Source: Fundicoccus ignavus
GTDB lineage: Bacteria > Bacillota > Bacilli > Lactobacillales > Aerococcaceae
Reading direction: 5' to 3'
Assembly (NCBI RefSeq): GCF_009659375.1
Contig: NZ_WJQT01000011.1
Span: 1-64,000, forward strand
Length of the DNA stretch: 64,000 nucleotides
Positions 1-9,512 of this stretch are shown piece after piece (positions within the stretch are counted from its first letter, which is position 1; each line of letters starts with the position of its first letter). Both the position numbers and the translations under genes were made by a program. Under the pieces are notes generated by a model, which was not told the origin of the DNA, searched no databases, and saw only the letters and a program-made list of their open reading frames with translations.

Positions 1-241
1 CTTGAAAGTAACCGCCGAAGTACTGGAAAAGTGCGCTTTCAAATAGGCTCTCATTGGAATGGTACGCATTCGAGCGCTTCTGAGTAAACGGAATAAAATG
101 TTTGACCCGATCCGTTAATCGAATGTTGTGAAAGAATTCTTTGATTAAGAGGAGACCGCCATCAACACTAATGTCGCCTCCTTGATTGGTGACGATAACT
201 TGAGGATTGAATTGCGCTTTAATTTTCTGTATAGTAGACAT
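1..241 (-). CDS. IS1380-like transposase, 5' fragment cut by window edge
   Basis: This is an open frame running off the left edge. It starts at an ATG at 239-241 preceded by an AGGGAG ribosome binding site at normal spacing, and reads about 80 residues beginning MSTIQKIKAQFNPQ. The stretch DGGLLLIKEFF around residues 27-37 resembles the N-terminal part of IS1380-family DDE transposases, where a D-G-G-L-L-L motif precedes the catalytic domain. The catalytic residues lie outside the window, so activity cannot be judged. The gene is followed upstream by a short palindrome that may mark the element's end. The family assignment rests only on the N-terminus and is moderately sure. Confidence 0.6.
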   Translation of the reverse strand, partial: MSTIQKIKAQFNPQVIVTNQGGDISVDGGLLLIKEFFHNIRLTDRVKHFIPFTQKRSNAYHSNESLFESALFQYFGGYFQ

Positions 242-284
242 ATGAGAACTCCCTTTCTAGTATGTTGTGGTTAACATTAGTATA

Positions 285-325
285 CAGGGGGTCTCTTTTT
301 TTGCACCTATTTGGTGCAAAACTAA
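285..325. mobile_element. Probable terminal region of the IS1380-like element
   Basis: Between the transposase start and prfC lies a 7-bp stem (TTGCACC / GGTGCAA, 301-319), preceded on the plus strand by a run of T. Neither strand shows a hairpin followed by T residues, so it is not a classical terminator. It is best explained as the end of the insertion sequence. The exact boundary and target duplication cannot be set from one end. Confidence 0.3.
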
Positions 326-390
326 TTAAATTGAACTGTTTATTTAATAAGCTTTATGACAGTTAGTGTTGGTTAAGTGAATAATCCAGG

Positions 391-1989
391 TTATAGTAAT
401 TGTTTCAATTCAATTTCTGGATATTTATCTTTAAACCAGTTTTCTGCAAAAGTATTCTCAAATAAAAATACTGGATTATCAAAGCGGTCACGCGTTAACA
501 AGTTTCGGCTTGATGACATCTTTGGATTTAAATCTTTAGGATCAATCCAACGCGCAATCTTAGAGCCCATTGGCGTCATAACCACTTCAGCATTGTATTC
601 ATGTAATAAGCGGTACTGGAATACCTCAAATTGTAATTGTCCTACCGCACCTACAATGTATTCTTCAGTATGGTAAGTTTTATACATTTGAATAGCACCT
701 TCTTGTACTAACTGCTCAATTCCCTTATGGAATGATTTTTGCTTCATGACATTTTTCGGTGTCACTCGCATAAATAGTTCAGGTGTAAATTGTGGCAGTG
801 GTTTAAATTGTACGGATTTATTCCCTGAATAAATCGTATCACCAATTTGTAAGTTGCCTGTATCGTATAAACCGATAATATCTCCAGCAATGGCATCTTG
901 AACTTCTTCGCGAGCATCTGCCATAAATTGTGTCGTATGTGCCATACGTAATGTTTTACCAGTACGGTTTAACGTTACAGACATGCCTTTTTCGAAATTT
1001 CCTGAACATACTCTAACAAAAGCAATGCGGTCACGATGAGCAGGATTCATATTTGCTTGAATTTTAAAGATAAAACCTGTAAAGCGCGGATCTTCTGGTT
1101 CAATTACCACTTCGTCCATTGCTTCCGTTTCTGACGGAGCGGGTGCTAAGTCCACAAAAGCATCAAAGAATGTTTGAACACCAAATCCTGTTAAAGCTGA
1201 ACCAAAGAAAACTGGTGTTAATTTACCAGCATCAATCGCTTCTCGATCGAACTCGTTACCTGCTTCATGTAATAACGTTGCATCTTCAATCGCTTGACTA
1301 TAAATAGAAGATGACTTAAAAGAATGTTCTCCTTCAGCTTCTCCATCCTCATCCAATGGAATGTAAGCTTCTGTTTCATCACTTTCTTCGTTTAGACGTA
1401 ATTCTACACGTTTATTATATAAGTCATATAAACCTAATAAGTTTTTCCCCATACCCATTGGCCAGTTCATTGGATAGGCTTGGATGCCTAAAACATCCTC
1501 TAACTCAGCCACTAATTCTAATGGTTCACGACCATCACGGTCTAACTTATTCATGAAAGTAAAGATGGGAATCCCTCGCATACTACAAACTTCAAATAAC
1601 TTTTTAGTTTGTGGTTCAATCCCTTTACCAGAGTCCACTACCATGACAGCTGCATCCACAGCCATCAATGTACGATACGTATCTTCTGAGAAATCCTCAT
1701 GTCCAGGTGTATCCAGAATATTAACTTGGAAGCCATCATAGTCTACTTGCATCACAGAACTTGTTACGGAAATCCCACGTTGCTTTTCAATTTCCATCCA
1801 GTCTGATTTCGCAAATTTATTCGATTTCTTACCTTTGGCCTTAACAGTTCCTGCTTCACGTATTGCCCCACTAAACAAAAGCAATTGTTCAGTAATTGTC
1901 GTCTTACCCGCATCCGGGTGAGAGATAATCGCAAAAGTGCGGCGTTTCTTTACTTCTTTTGCTAACTTTTCACTCATTAAATTCACCAT
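391..1989 (-). CDS. prfC: Peptide chain release factor 3
   Basis: This is a translational GTPase that recycles RF1/RF2 from the ribosome after peptide release. The sequence opens with the G1 motif SHPDAGKTT, then the switch II element DTPGHEDF and the G4 motif MNKLDR, followed by domain II and the RF3 C-terminal domain. Length is about 530 residues, as in the family. A GTG at 1995 and two in-frame ATGs (1989, 1977) compete as start. The ATG at 1989 sits behind GAGAGTGAG, the nearest thing to a ribosome binding site, so the start is uncertain by a few codons. A terminator of the upstream gene separates it from its neighbour, so it is probably transcribed alone. Confidence 0.95.
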   Translation of the reverse strand: MVNLMSEKLAKEVKKRRTFAIISHPDAGKTTITEQLLLFSGAIREAGTVKAKGKKSNKFAKSDWMEIEKQRGISVTSSVMQVDYDGFQVNILDTPGHEDFSEDTYRTLMAVDAAVMVVDSGKGIEPQTKKLFEVCSMRGIPIFTFMNKLDRDGREPLELVAELEDVLGIQAYPMNWPMGMGKNLLGLYDLYNKRVELRLNEESDETEAYIPLDEDGEAEGEHSFKSSSIYSQAIEDATLLHEAGNEFDREAIDAGKLTPVFFGSALTGFGVQTFFDAFVDLAPAPSETEAMDEVVIEPEDPRFTGFIFKIQANMNPAHRDRIAFVRVCSGNFEKGMSVTLNRTGKTLRMAHTTQFMADAREEVQDAIAGDIIGLYDTGNLQIGDTIYSGNKSVQFKPLPQFTPELFMRVTPKNVMKQKSFHKGIEQLVQEGAIQMYKTYHTEEYIVGAVGQLQFEVFQYRLLHEYNAEVVMTPMGSKIARWIDPKDLNPKMSSSRNLLTRDRFDNPVFLFENTFAENWFKDKYPEIELKQLL

Positions 1990-2028
1990 ACTCACTCTCT
2001 ATTAAAAATTATCATTACTCAAAAAAGT

Positions 2029-2052
2029 CGAACAACACCTAAGTATTGTTCG
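2029..2052 (-). terminator. Terminator of the DivIVA-like gene
   Basis: On the minus strand a stem CGAACAA / TTGTTCG is followed by AC and then six T, immediately after the stop codon at 2070. Confidence 0.7.
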
Positions 2053-2069
2053 CTTTAGAATTCAACTCA

Positions 2070-2768
2070 TTAATTACTGCCTTTAACACGTTTAAAATCA
2101 ACTAATTTGTTATTTAAATCTAAATCTTCAATATCAAAAGCTGCTTCTGATTGTTTTTCATTCGCAATCACATCTTGAATTAATTTTTCCAACTCGCGTT
2201 TTTCGCTTTCACTCAAGTTATTCTCTGGCGAAGCTTGACTTGGTTCATCACTCATTGACACTTCATCAAAATATCCATCTTCTTCATAAGCATCAACTTG
2301 TAGCAGTAATCGCTCAATTTGATTTTCTGGGTAAATTTCATCAAAGTCTGTTTTCTTCAACATATCTTGATAATTAGCTAAGATATCCAACATTTCTTGT
2401 TTCATTTCTTTCAATGAATCTTTTAAATGGCTACCATTCCCAACTAATTCACGGCTATTGTAAGCAAACTCCTCTTTGAATTGAATAACTTGCTCTGTTG
2501 TACGCTCTTTGATTTTGCTTGCCTCATTTGTTGCTTCTTCAACAATTGTATTACCTGTCACACGCGCATCAAGCACACCATCTTTTAGCGCTTGTTCAAT
2601 TCCCTCGAAATAAGATACTTTCTCTTCTAACGCTTGAATCTTGTTCATTGACTCGCTTATCTCACTTTCAAGTGACTTAATGCGAGCTTCCTTTTCCTCG
2701 ACTAACTTCATCACTTGACTGCGATTATACCCTAGTAAACTTAATGATACTTCTCCGATTTCAGCCAT
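2070..2768 (-). CDS. DivIVA-like coiled-coil protein
   Basis: This is a 232-residue, mostly helical, acidic protein. Residues 1-25 (MAEIGEVSLSLLGYNRSQV) resemble the short N-terminal lipid-binding segment of DivIVA/GpsB proteins. A coiled coil follows (about 26-65), then a second helical region with many Glu/Lys, then an acidic low-complexity tail. DivIVA-type proteins mark curved membrane and recruit division or wall-growth factors. The role here is inferred from this architecture only. The ATG at 2768 has a strong GGAGAAGGTGG site; an upstream in-frame ATG at 2834 lacks one and was not used. No partner gene is adjacent. Confidence 0.6.
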   Translation of the reverse strand: MAEIGEVSLSLLGYNRSQVMKLVEEKEARIKSLESEISESMNKIQALEEKVSYFEGIEQALKDGVLDARVTGNTIVEEATNEASKIKERTTEQVIQFKEEFAYNSRELVGNGSHLKDSLKEMKQEMLDILANYQDMLKKTDFDEIYPENQIERLLLQVDAYEEDGYFDEVSMSDEPSQASPENNLSESEKRELEKLIQDVIANEKQSEAAFDIEDLDLNNKLVDFKRVKGSN

Positions 2769-2943
2769 AAATCCACCTTCTCCGGCCACTCTATCTAAAT
2801 ATATAATGTGCCTACTTTTTCTCTTATTCAACAATCATAACAAAAATCACAAAATATAGCATTAATTATTTTGAAAAACTGCAGTTAATTGGCAGTAAAT
2901 GAGTTGTTCAGTTTAAATAACGTTTCTAGAATATGGTTTGCGA

Positions 2944-4014
2944 TTAATTAATTGACAACATCGGTTGAGTTAAATAGGCTACTAGTAAGTCATAAGTAGC
3001 ATCTATTGATTTGATATGTGTACGCTCATAAGCATGGCTCGCATCAATACCAGCACCAATCAACGCATGTCGTACATCTGCTCCTGCCTTCATTGCCGCC
3101 GAAGCATCGCTACTATAAAATGGATAAATATCGACTTGATAGGCGATTGAGCCATTCTCACATAAATCTACTAAATGATTACGTAATTGTAAATTATAAG
3201 GACCTGAGCCGTCTTTTGCACAAATTGATACAGTATATTCATCAGAAGTTTGATCATCACCTAAAGCACCCATATCGACTGCCAAATATTCGACAACTTC
3301 TGCAGGGATATTTGAGTTTCCTCCATAACCAATTTCTTCGTTATTCGAAATATAGAAGTGTGTCGTATGAGCTAACGCCACTTCCCCTGTCTTAACGCGT
3401 TCAATTATTTCTAATAACAAGGCAACACTAACTTTATCGTCTAAATGTCTTGATTTAATATATCCAGTTTCTGTGATTTGAACACTTGGATCGAAACTAA
3501 TAAAGTCCCCCACTGAAATACCTAATTCAGCTACGTCTTGCGGATTATGTACCTCGTGATCTAAACGTACTTCCATGTTATCTTGATTGCGTTCCCCATT
3601 ACGCGCTTCCTTATAAACATGAACGCTTGTTTGATGCATTAAAATCGTCCCATCAAAGTCTTTACCTGAACGACTTCCATAAATTTTACAATAATTCCCA
3701 TCAATTGAATTATAGCTAAAGCCTCCAATTAAATCGATTTTTAAACGACCGTCTGGCTTTATCGCTCTAACCATTGCTCCTAAAGTATCCACATGAGCTG
3801 TAACATAGCGTTGTTCTTGAGTGTTGTTCCCAGCAAGACTTACAAGTAATCCGCCTTTTGGAGTCATTTGATACTCTATACCTTGAGCAGTTAAGTGATC
3901 CGAAATTTTCTTCATAATAATTTGTGTAAATCCTGTTGGTGATGGTGTATTCGTTAAGTCAGCAATTCTTTCTAAACGTTGTCTAGCTTCTTGAGTCAAT
4001 TGGAATTCTGTCAT
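2944..4014 (-). CDS. M42 family metallopeptidase (aminopeptidase)
   Basis: This is a 356-residue cytoplasmic di-metal aminopeptidase of family M42, which trims peptides from the N-terminus in large oligomers. Metal and catalytic motifs are visible: AHVDTLGAMV near residue 74, NNEEIGYGG with the catalytic and metal-binding Glu pair, AVDMGALGDDQ, and a C-terminal AYERTH motif carrying the last His. The start ATG at 4014 lies behind GAAAGAAGGA. It is divergent from the GNAT gene, with 89 bp between the two starts. A second, different M42 enzyme lies at 37709-38785. Substrate specificity cannot be read from the sequence. Confidence 0.9.
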   Translation of the reverse strand: MTEFQLTQEARQRLERIADLTNTPSPTGFTQIIMKKISDHLTAQGIEYQMTPKGGLLVSLAGNNTQEQRYVTAHVDTLGAMVRAIKPDGRLKIDLIGGFSYNSIDGNYCKIYGSRSGKDFDGTILMHQTSVHVYKEARNGERNQDNMEVRLDHEVHNPQDVAELGISVGDFISFDPSVQITETGYIKSRHLDDKVSVALLLEIIERVKTGEVALAHTTHFYISNNEEIGYGGNSNIPAEVVEYLAVDMGALGDDQTSDEYTVSICAKDGSGPYNLQLRNHLVDLCENGSIAYQVDIYPFYSSDASAAMKAGADVRHALIGAGIDASHAYERTHIKSIDATYDLLVAYLTQPMLSIN

Positions 4015-4103
4015 GATAAATCCTTCTTTCAGAAATTTATTTACATCGATTAACATAAAATGTAAGATAGTTTCATCATACTGATTTATGGGAGGAGTTT
4101 CAA

Positions 4104-4574
4104 ATGTTAAAATTCGAATGGTTCGAGGGTACACACTCTCCCGAATATCGAGATGCATTAAGCATCCGTGAAAAAGTTTTTATTAAAGAACAGAATGTTG
4201 ATGTAGCGTTAGAAATCGACGGCGAAGATGATCAGCGTTGGCATATTGTGGGGTACTTAAATGAGCAACCTGTTGCTACATCTCGTGTTTATTTTATTAA
4301 ACCGAATGTTTTAAAGATTCAACGAGTAGCTGTTTCGAAAGCTGTTCGAGGTCAACACATCGGTTTACAACTCATGCAGAATGTTGAAAAATGGGCAATC
4401 GAGCAAGGCGCCAAAGAATTAATCTTATCAGCACAAGATACTGTGATTCCCTTTTATGAAAAACTAGGCTTTAACATTGCCAACGAAGTCGGTTACATGG
4501 ATGCTAACATTCTCCATCACGACATGGCTAAATCATTAAAACCAAAATCAAATTCCTTTAATGAAGTCTTTTAG
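4104..4574 (+). CDS. GNAT family N-acetyltransferase (ElaA/YjdJ-like)
   Basis: This 156-residue protein has the GNAT fold. IREKVFIKEQNV near the N-terminus is typical of the ElaA-type branch. The acetyl-CoA-binding motif A is present as RVAVSKAVRGQHIGLQLM, and motif B as FYEKLGFN. It presumably transfers acetyl from acetyl-CoA to a small amine; the substrate is unknown. The start has a GGGAGGAG site. It is transcribed divergently from the M42 peptidase and ends facing mgtE, with a palindromic repeat between them. Confidence 0.85.
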   Translation: MLKFEWFEGTHSPEYRDALSIREKVFIKEQNVDVALEIDGEDDQRWHIVGYLNEQPVATSRVYFIKPNVLKIQRVAVSKAVRGQHIGLQLMQNVEKWAIEQGAKELILSAQDTVIPFYEKLGFNIANEVGYMDANILHHDMAKSLKPKSNSFNEVF

Positions 4575-4620
4575 TTTATTTCAGGCTTCATTTACTAAGG
4601 TAGCCTAATAATACTTTTTC

Positions 4621-4695
4621 CGATTTTCGGCCCCTAGTTTTTGGAGCGAAGGGTTTTCAGTGGGACTTCGGAACGTCGCTCAGATAGCGAGGTGC
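4621..4695 (+). repeat. Accessory repeat block, copy 1
   Basis: This is about 75 bp with marked similarity to 60950-61022: both carry CGGCCCCT, then TTTCAG or TTTTCAG, then GGGACTT, then ACGTCGCTCA and AGCGAG. In both places it lies directly left of a copy of the palindromic intergenic repeat. It is therefore a second, optional module of that element. Confidence 0.6.
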
Positions 4696-4945
4696 TTTTC
4701 GGGGTACTTTAGCACATCACACATTAACTAGTTTTTCAAAGCAGTATAACAGAGAGATCATCGCTACTAGTTGAAACGACTGCTCTAATTATGTGCAAAA
4801 TGCAGTATACGGATTCCAGTTGATTGAGCTGAAAAGCCCGAACATCAGCAAATTTTCGAAAGCAAGCACAGCCTTGGATAAACAATAAGCTGGGCGTAGT
4901 ACAAAACATAGTAAATCAACGCTAATCTTATAACCATCTATAATG
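4696..4945 (+). repeat. Palindromic intergenic repeat, copy 1 (diverged)
   Basis: This is a diverged copy of the family described in the findings. Recognisable landmarks in order are GTTTTTCAAAGCAGTATAA, ATCGCTACTA, GATTGAGCTG, AAAAGCCCGAACATCAG, CCTTGGATAAACAATAAGC and TAAATCAACGC. It fills most of the gap between the convergent GNAT and mgtE genes and ends next to the mgtE terminator. No open frame of note lies in the gap. Confidence 0.75.
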
Positions 4946-4947
4946 CA

Positions 4948-4988
4948 AAAAGACTGTTACCACACATAATGCGTAGTAACAGTCTTTT
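4948..4988. terminator. Bidirectional terminator, mgtE 3' end
   Basis: A 13-bp perfect stem (AAAAGACTGTTAC / GTAACAGTCTTTT) has A-rich and T-rich flanks, so it can work in both directions between convergent genes. Confidence 0.85.
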
Positions 4989-5022
4989 ATTTCAATAGTT
5001 AAACTTTAAATCATTCAAAATC

Positions 5023-6393
5023 CTAATAAGTTAACTGCTCTAAAAATAATGAAGCAATCGAGAAGTAGATTAATACCGAAGTTAAGTCACTCAACGTCGA
5101 AATAAAAGGTCCACTGGCGACCGCTGGATCAAAGCCGAGACGTGTCATTAATTTAGGGATTAAAGCACCAGCTAAGTTCGCAACAATAATTGCTGCTGCC
5201 ATTGCAATACCAATCACAAAACCTAAGATAAAGTTTTGCTTCCATAATCCAGCGACAACAGCTATCGTTGCCCCTACAATAATTGCTGTAAAAACACCTG
5301 TCAACAATTCAAATGTTAAGGAATTAAAGAAATTATCCTCCTCCGATTTATTAGCTAATTTTCTAACCGCAACCGCTAAAGACTGAGTTCCCGCATTCCC
5401 TGCTGTCCCCGTAATTAACGTTACAAATGATGAAAGTACACTAGCTGTCGCAATGACTTCTTCGTACTGACTAATTAATGATGCTGTTCCTAAACCTAGG
5501 AATAACAAAGTAATCAACCAAGGTAATCTACTTTTGGCAGCACCAAATGGCGTTTCATGTTCTTCATTAACATTAACCGCTGCTAAACCAGAGTAGTCAC
5601 TATCTGCTTCTTCTTGAATAACGTCAATAATATCATCGACCGTAATAATTCCTAATAATTCCTGATCAAACCCTACTACAGGCAGTGCTAATAAATTGTA
5701 ATCCATAACCATTTTAGCTACTTCTTCTTGGTCATCATTCACTTGAACCGCGATAACACGCGTATTCATAATATCACGAATCAATTTAGAATCTTCATTC
5801 AAGATTAAATCTCTCAGCGAGATTACACCCACTAAACGTTTATTATCATCCACTACATAGACATAATAAATCGTTTCTGCCGAGCTTGCCACATTTTTCA
5901 AATGTTGGTAAGCACTTTTTAAATCTTCGCCTTCTTGAACTGAAACAAACTCAGTAGTCATAATTGAACCAGCAGTATCGTCTAAATAATTAATCAATTG
6001 ACTAATTTCACGAGCACTCGCTGGTTTCATTAAATGCATATAAATATTCACGCGTTCACGGTCACTTAAATTATTTAAGATATCCACCGCATTATCCGCA
6101 TACATGTCACCTAAAACTGCTGCTGCATAAGTATTATTCATCTCTTCAAAATAAACATCCATATACTCGTGCTGTTCAGTTTCCACCGAATCAAATACAT
6201 TTGCTAATTCAGAGGGTGATAAATACTGATAAACCTTTTCGCGATATTCTTCTTCAAAAGCCAAAAATATTTTAGCTTGGTCATAAGAGTGTAATGCTAA
6301 ATATTCAGTTCTGAATCGCGTCATTCGATTACCTTTTAATAATTTTTGTAAAATTTCAATGTTCTCTTCAAAAGAACGTTCAAAAACCTCCAT
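5023..6393 (-). CDS. mgtE: Magnesium transporter MgtE
   Basis: This is a 456-residue Mg2+ channel. An N-terminal superhelical domain (about 1-130) and two CBS domains (about 135-255, with SLRDLILN and TVDDIIDVIQEE) gate the pore in response to cytosolic Mg2+. Five membrane segments follow from residue 285, including the family-typical TGTAGNAGTQSLAVAVR. The start ATG follows AGGAGG. It is the last gene of a run that begins at relQ, 40 bp after the pseudouridine synthase gene. No magnesium riboswitch fits in that gap. Confidence 0.95.
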   Translation of the reverse strand: MEVFERSFEENIEILQKLLKGNRMTRFRTEYLALHSYDQAKIFLAFEEEYREKVYQYLSPSELANVFDSVETEQHEYMDVYFEEMNNTYAAAVLGDMYADNAVDILNNLSDRERVNIYMHLMKPASAREISQLINYLDDTAGSIMTTEFVSVQEGEDLKSAYQHLKNVASSAETIYYVYVVDDNKRLVGVISLRDLILNEDSKLIRDIMNTRVIAVQVNDDQEEVAKMVMDYNLLALPVVGFDQELLGIITVDDIIDVIQEEADSDYSGLAAVNVNEEHETPFGAAKSRLPWLITLLFLGLGTASLISQYEEVIATASVLSSFVTLITGTAGNAGTQSLAVAVRKLANKSEEDNFFNSLTFELLTGVFTAIIVGATIAVVAGLWKQNFILGFVIGIAMAAAIIVANLAGALIPKLMTRLGFDPAVASGPFISTLSDLTSVLIYFSIASLFLEQLTY

Positions 6394-6433
6394 GTTTGAA
6401 CCTCCTAATTATTTCATTCACTCTAATAGTTTA

Positions 6434-7324
6434 TCATGCTCGATTCAAATTTATCCACTCTTGCATATCAGAGGGTAAAGATTGTTTGATGACAAGTTCT
6501 TCACCCGTAAATGGTTGCTTAAACCTCAATTCGCCACAATGAAGTGCTTGTCGCATCAATGGCTCTGTCATTATCCCACCATAAAGATCATCACCCACCA
6601 ATGCTCCATCTAAATGTTGCATATGAACTCTAATTTGATGAGTCCGTCCTGTATGTAACTGTAACTTTAATAAACTACTATTCGTTAATGATTCCTCAAG
6701 CCAATATTCAGTCATCGCTTGCTTTCCAGACTCATGAACCCTACGCGTAATAATCGAGTCTTCATCTCTCGCTATCGGTGCATCGATCAACCCATGCTCT
6801 AGCCAATCAGCTCGCGAGCTGATGGCATAATATATTTTGATAATTTTACGGGCTTGAATTTGACGGTCTAATAAAGCGTGAGCCAAGCGATGTTTCGCAA
6901 TCAGCATTAAACCCGAAGTGTCTCGGTCTAGTCGTGTAACGATATGAATAACTTGGTCCGCATATTGTTTCTCCATATAATAGCCACGAATTCTATTCGC
7001 CATTGAGCTGCTCGGATTCTTGATGGATGGAATAGAAACGACGTCCACAGGCTTATTAACAACCAACAAGTCCCGATCTTCATAAACTACCTCGATTCCA
7101 TCATAAGCAGGTATTACGGTATCATAACCTTGTTCATTGGCTGTCACTAAAGAGACTGCATCTCCCGCTTTTATATCTTTTCTTACCGTCACTTCTTGAC
7201 CATTTAACTGAATACTACCTGAGAATTTTACCCACGATATAAATGAACGCGGAATATCTAACTCTTTTAAAAACGATTTGATTGTACTTGGCTTGTCAGC
7301 CGAATAATTCCAAATAAACTCCAA
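6434..7324 (-). CDS. RluA family pseudouridine synthase
   Basis: This 296-residue enzyme isomerises uridine to pseudouridine in RNA. An N-terminal S4-like segment (SIQLNGQEVTVRKDIKAGD) precedes the catalytic domain, whose motif RLDRDTSGLML carries the catalytic Asp; HTGRTHQIRVHMQ follows. It corresponds in position to yjbO of the relQ-nadK-yjbO gene order of Bacillus. The target position in rRNA or tRNA cannot be told. The stop of the upstream lipoprotein gene is about 20 bp away, so the genes are probably cotranscribed. Confidence 0.9.
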   Translation of the reverse strand: MEFIWNYSADKPSTIKSFLKELDIPRSFISWVKFSGSIQLNGQEVTVRKDIKAGDAVSLVTANEQGYDTVIPAYDGIEVVYEDRDLLVVNKPVDVVSIPSIKNPSSSMANRIRGYYMEKQYADQVIHIVTRLDRDTSGLMLIAKHRLAHALLDRQIQARKIIKIYYAISSRADWLEHGLIDAPIARDEDSIITRRVHESGKQAMTEYWLEESLTNSSLLKLQLHTGRTHQIRVHMQHLDGALVGDDLYGGIMTEPLMRQALHCGELRFKQPFTGEELVIKQSLPSDMQEWINLNRA

Positions 7325-7343
7325 CGATTTTCCTGTCTTTCTA

Positions 7344-7952
7344 TTACTGTATTTCTAAATATTCTTGTAGAAAAGCCTCTATTTCTAACATAGTGCTTTC
7401 ATGATTGACTTTACTACCCGCCTTCGCATTTTCTACAATAAATGCATGAGGCACTGTCTCAACGTTATATAATTGCATTGCTGAGGCAAACGTTGCATCT
7501 TCAGCGTGTTCTTTTGTATTGTAATAATAAATTTCAATCCCCATCTCACTTGCGAGTTGGTTTATTTTAGGAGTAAACACTTTACAGAATGGACATTCAT
7601 TAAAGCCTAAATAGACAATCGCTGGCTTTTCATTAGTTGAAACCAACAATTCTGCATAGTCTTTCTCCGTTTCTATGTTATTAATTTGACTATAAGTGTC
7701 AGCCGTTTCGGTCTCACCAGTATAGATATCAATCATATCTAACTCAGAATAGCGTTCTTTTTTTTCAGTTTCATCCATGGTTAGTAATTGTGTGCCTTCA
7801 TCAAAGTTCACCGCTTGGTCAACTAATTCAACTGATTCTTCACTTGCCACTGCTTCAGATGAACTTGCTTCTTGAGTAGAAGTTTCTTGATTACATGCAA
7901 CCAATAATAACAATGCGCTCGATAAACCTAAAAATTTTATCCAGTTTTTCAT
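7344..7952 (-). CDS. Thioredoxin-fold lipoprotein
   Basis: This is a 202-residue exported lipoprotein. Residues 1-20 form a signal peptide ending in the lipobox LLVAC, and a Ser/Glu/Thr-rich linker follows. The C-terminal half has a thioredoxin fold with AIVYLGFNECPFCKVF: a CPFC redox motif followed by a helix, and later VETVPHAFI with the usual cis-Pro position. It resembles the small thiol proteins called bacteriocin transport accessory proteins, but no bacteriocin gene is nearby. It is inserted between nadK and the pseudouridine synthase gene and probably belongs to that operon. A redox role outside the membrane is inferred. Confidence 0.8.
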   Translation of the reverse strand: MKNWIKFLGLSSALLLLVACNQETSTQEASSSEAVASEESVELVDQAVNFDEGTQLLTMDETEKKERYSELDMIDIYTGETETADTYSQINNIETEKDYAELLVSTNEKPAIVYLGFNECPFCKVFTPKINQLASEMGIEIYYYNTKEHAEDATFASAMQLYNVETVPHAFIVENAKAGSKVNHESTMLEIEAFLQEYLEIQ

Positions 7953-7983
7953 TAAGATATACTCCTATCATGTCTCAGATTCT

Positions 7984-8841
7984 TTATTTTAAATAATTCA
8001 TGCTACCGCTTGGTTGCCCTTGAAGGCGTCCTTGCTTACGACCAATAAATGAATTTTCCACTCGATCCCAGAAATGCATATGTCTAAAACTAGCAAAGCG
8101 AATTCTTTCAGCTGCTAGTTGTAACCTAATCATTTTGACTGGCATATGGTTGAAGCTCATATTATCAATTGAAATGCTTCGGTCATCCTCTTCATCAGTT
8201 AAATGTAAAACAAACCACTCGTCCCGAGGAATTATCATCGAAGAACTTAATGTTCGATACACTCGATTGTTAACAGATGCCATTTCTGTCAATTGAATGG
8301 CATCAAGGCGTGGATGAATAACCGCTCCACCTAATGCCTTATTTAAGCCAGTAGAACCTGTGGGTGTTGAAATACAAATTCCATCTCCTCTAAATGTTTC
8401 AAAGAAATGTTCCTTAATATATACTTCGCAGACCATCGTGCCTTTGAACGAGCGCACTGAAAACTCATTAAGCGCAAGATCGTTTTTAGTCGAATTATCT
8501 GTTAAAGTCATTTCAACTTTTAAGAGTGGATAACTCACTGATTCACCTTTTGACTGCCTAATCCCTTCAATGACTTCATCAAGTTCAAAATTTTGCCAAT
8601 CGGCATAAAAACCTAAATGCCCTGTATGAATTCCAATAAAACGCGTTGAATTGACATAATGTTTAAATTCATGAAAAGCAGATAAAAGAGTCCCATCTCC
8701 TCCGATGGAGATAATGAAGTCCGGTGCCTCATTTTCATCTACAATTCTTATATCAGTCGCTTTTATTTTAGTAATTAATTCTTCTTTTAATTTAAGAGAT
8801 TGAGGGTTATTGTTTGAATAAATCAAAACATTTTTTTCCAT
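7984..8841 (-). CDS. nadK: NAD kinase
   Basis: This 285-residue enzyme phosphorylates NAD to NADP. The GGDG motif appears as ISIGGDGTLL near residue 46, and the NAD-binding loop as TPTGSTGLNKALGGA. The length fits the PpnK family of Gram-positives. The ATG follows AAGGAGTGAG. It lies 41 bp downstream of relQ, the same arrangement as yjbM-ppnK in Bacillus, so the two are very likely cotranscribed. Confidence 0.95.
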   Translation of the reverse strand: MEKNVLIYSNNNPQSLKLKEELITKIKATDIRIVDENEAPDFIISIGGDGTLLSAFHEFKHYVNSTRFIGIHTGHLGFYADWQNFELDEVIEGIRQSKGESVSYPLLKVEMTLTDNSTKNDLALNEFSVRSFKGTMVCEVYIKEHFFETFRGDGICISTPTGSTGLNKALGGAVIHPRLDAIQLTEMASVNNRVYRTLSSSMIIPRDEWFVLHLTDEEDDRSISIDNMSFNHMPVKMIRLQLAAERIRFASFRHMHFWDRVENSFIGRKQGRLQGQPSGSMNYLK

Positions 8842-8882
8842 TAGCTCACTCCTTGTTGCACGTAAACGGCCGCCTATCTTCT

Positions 8883-9512
8883 CTAGCGTCGATCAAATAT
8901 TTGAATCGCTTCACGTATTTCTTCTCTAATCTCTGACATCTCTTCGTCTAACAGGAAAGCAGCTTCAGATGCTCTTTCTAAACGTTTCAAGATTACTTCA
9001 GGATATTCTCCACTATATTTATAATTCAATGAATGTTCAATGGTCGCCCAAAAATTCATTGCTAACGTACGTATTTGAACTTCAACAATCACTGAAACTT
9101 CTCCTGAAGCACGCTGTACAGGGTATTCTAACACCATATGGTAAGAACGATACCCGCTTGGCTTACGATGTTGAATATAATCTCTAATCAGAATTACTTT
9201 AAAATCTTTACGATTCATGAGTAAATTTGCTACTTCATAGATATCTTCTACAAATTGACACATGATGCGAATGCCTGCAATATCTTGAACACCGTCTAAT
9301 ATAGCTTCAGGCGCAATATTTCGCACATGCATTTTCTCAAGAATACTCTCTTTTGTTTTGGTTCGCCCTGTTACAAACTCAATCGGAGCATGCCGATTTA
9401 AGGCATGATATTCTTTTCGAATATTTTTTAGTTTCAACTTCAATTCTTCAACGGCCTGTTGGTAAGGCGCTAAAAATAAATCCCAATCTTCTATAAAATC
9501 ATCTGCTAACAT
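8883..9512 (-). CDS. relQ: Small alarmone synthetase RelQ
   Basis: This 209-residue (p)ppGpp synthetase has no hydrolase, TGS or ACT domain. Synthetase motifs are clear: GRTKTKESILEKM, VQDIAGIRIMC, KPSGYRSYH and EVQIRTLAMNFWATIEH, which holds the catalytic Glu. It makes alarmone from GTP/GDP and ATP independently of the ribosome, often under cell wall stress. It is the first gene of a minus-strand operon (relQ, nadK, lipoprotein, rluA-like, perhaps mgtE). It is divergent from the CYTH gene over 153 bp that must hold both promoters. Confidence 0.95.
   Translation of the reverse strand: MLADDFIEDWDLFLAPYQQAVEELKLKLKNIRKEYHALNRHAPIEFVTGRTKTKESILEKMHVRNIAPEAILDGVQDIAGIRIMCQFVEDIYEVANLLMNRKDFKVILIRDYIQHRKPSGYRSYHMVLEYPVQRASGEVSVIVEVQIRTLAMNFWATIEHSLNYKYSGEYPEVILKRLERASEAAFLLDEEMSEIREEIREAIQIFDRR

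Noticed and set aside
301-319. prfC terminator
   Set aside because: The hairpin is not followed by T residues on the minus strand, where prfC is transcribed; an insertion-sequence end explains it better.
391-1995. Plus-strand frames at 377-676, 1119-1307, 1356-1556 and 1484-1741
   Set aside because: They lie antisense inside prfC, lack ribosome sites and have no sensible composition.
6394-6433. Magnesium riboswitch before mgtE
   Set aside because: Only 40 bp separate mgtE from the upstream gene, too little for such a structure.
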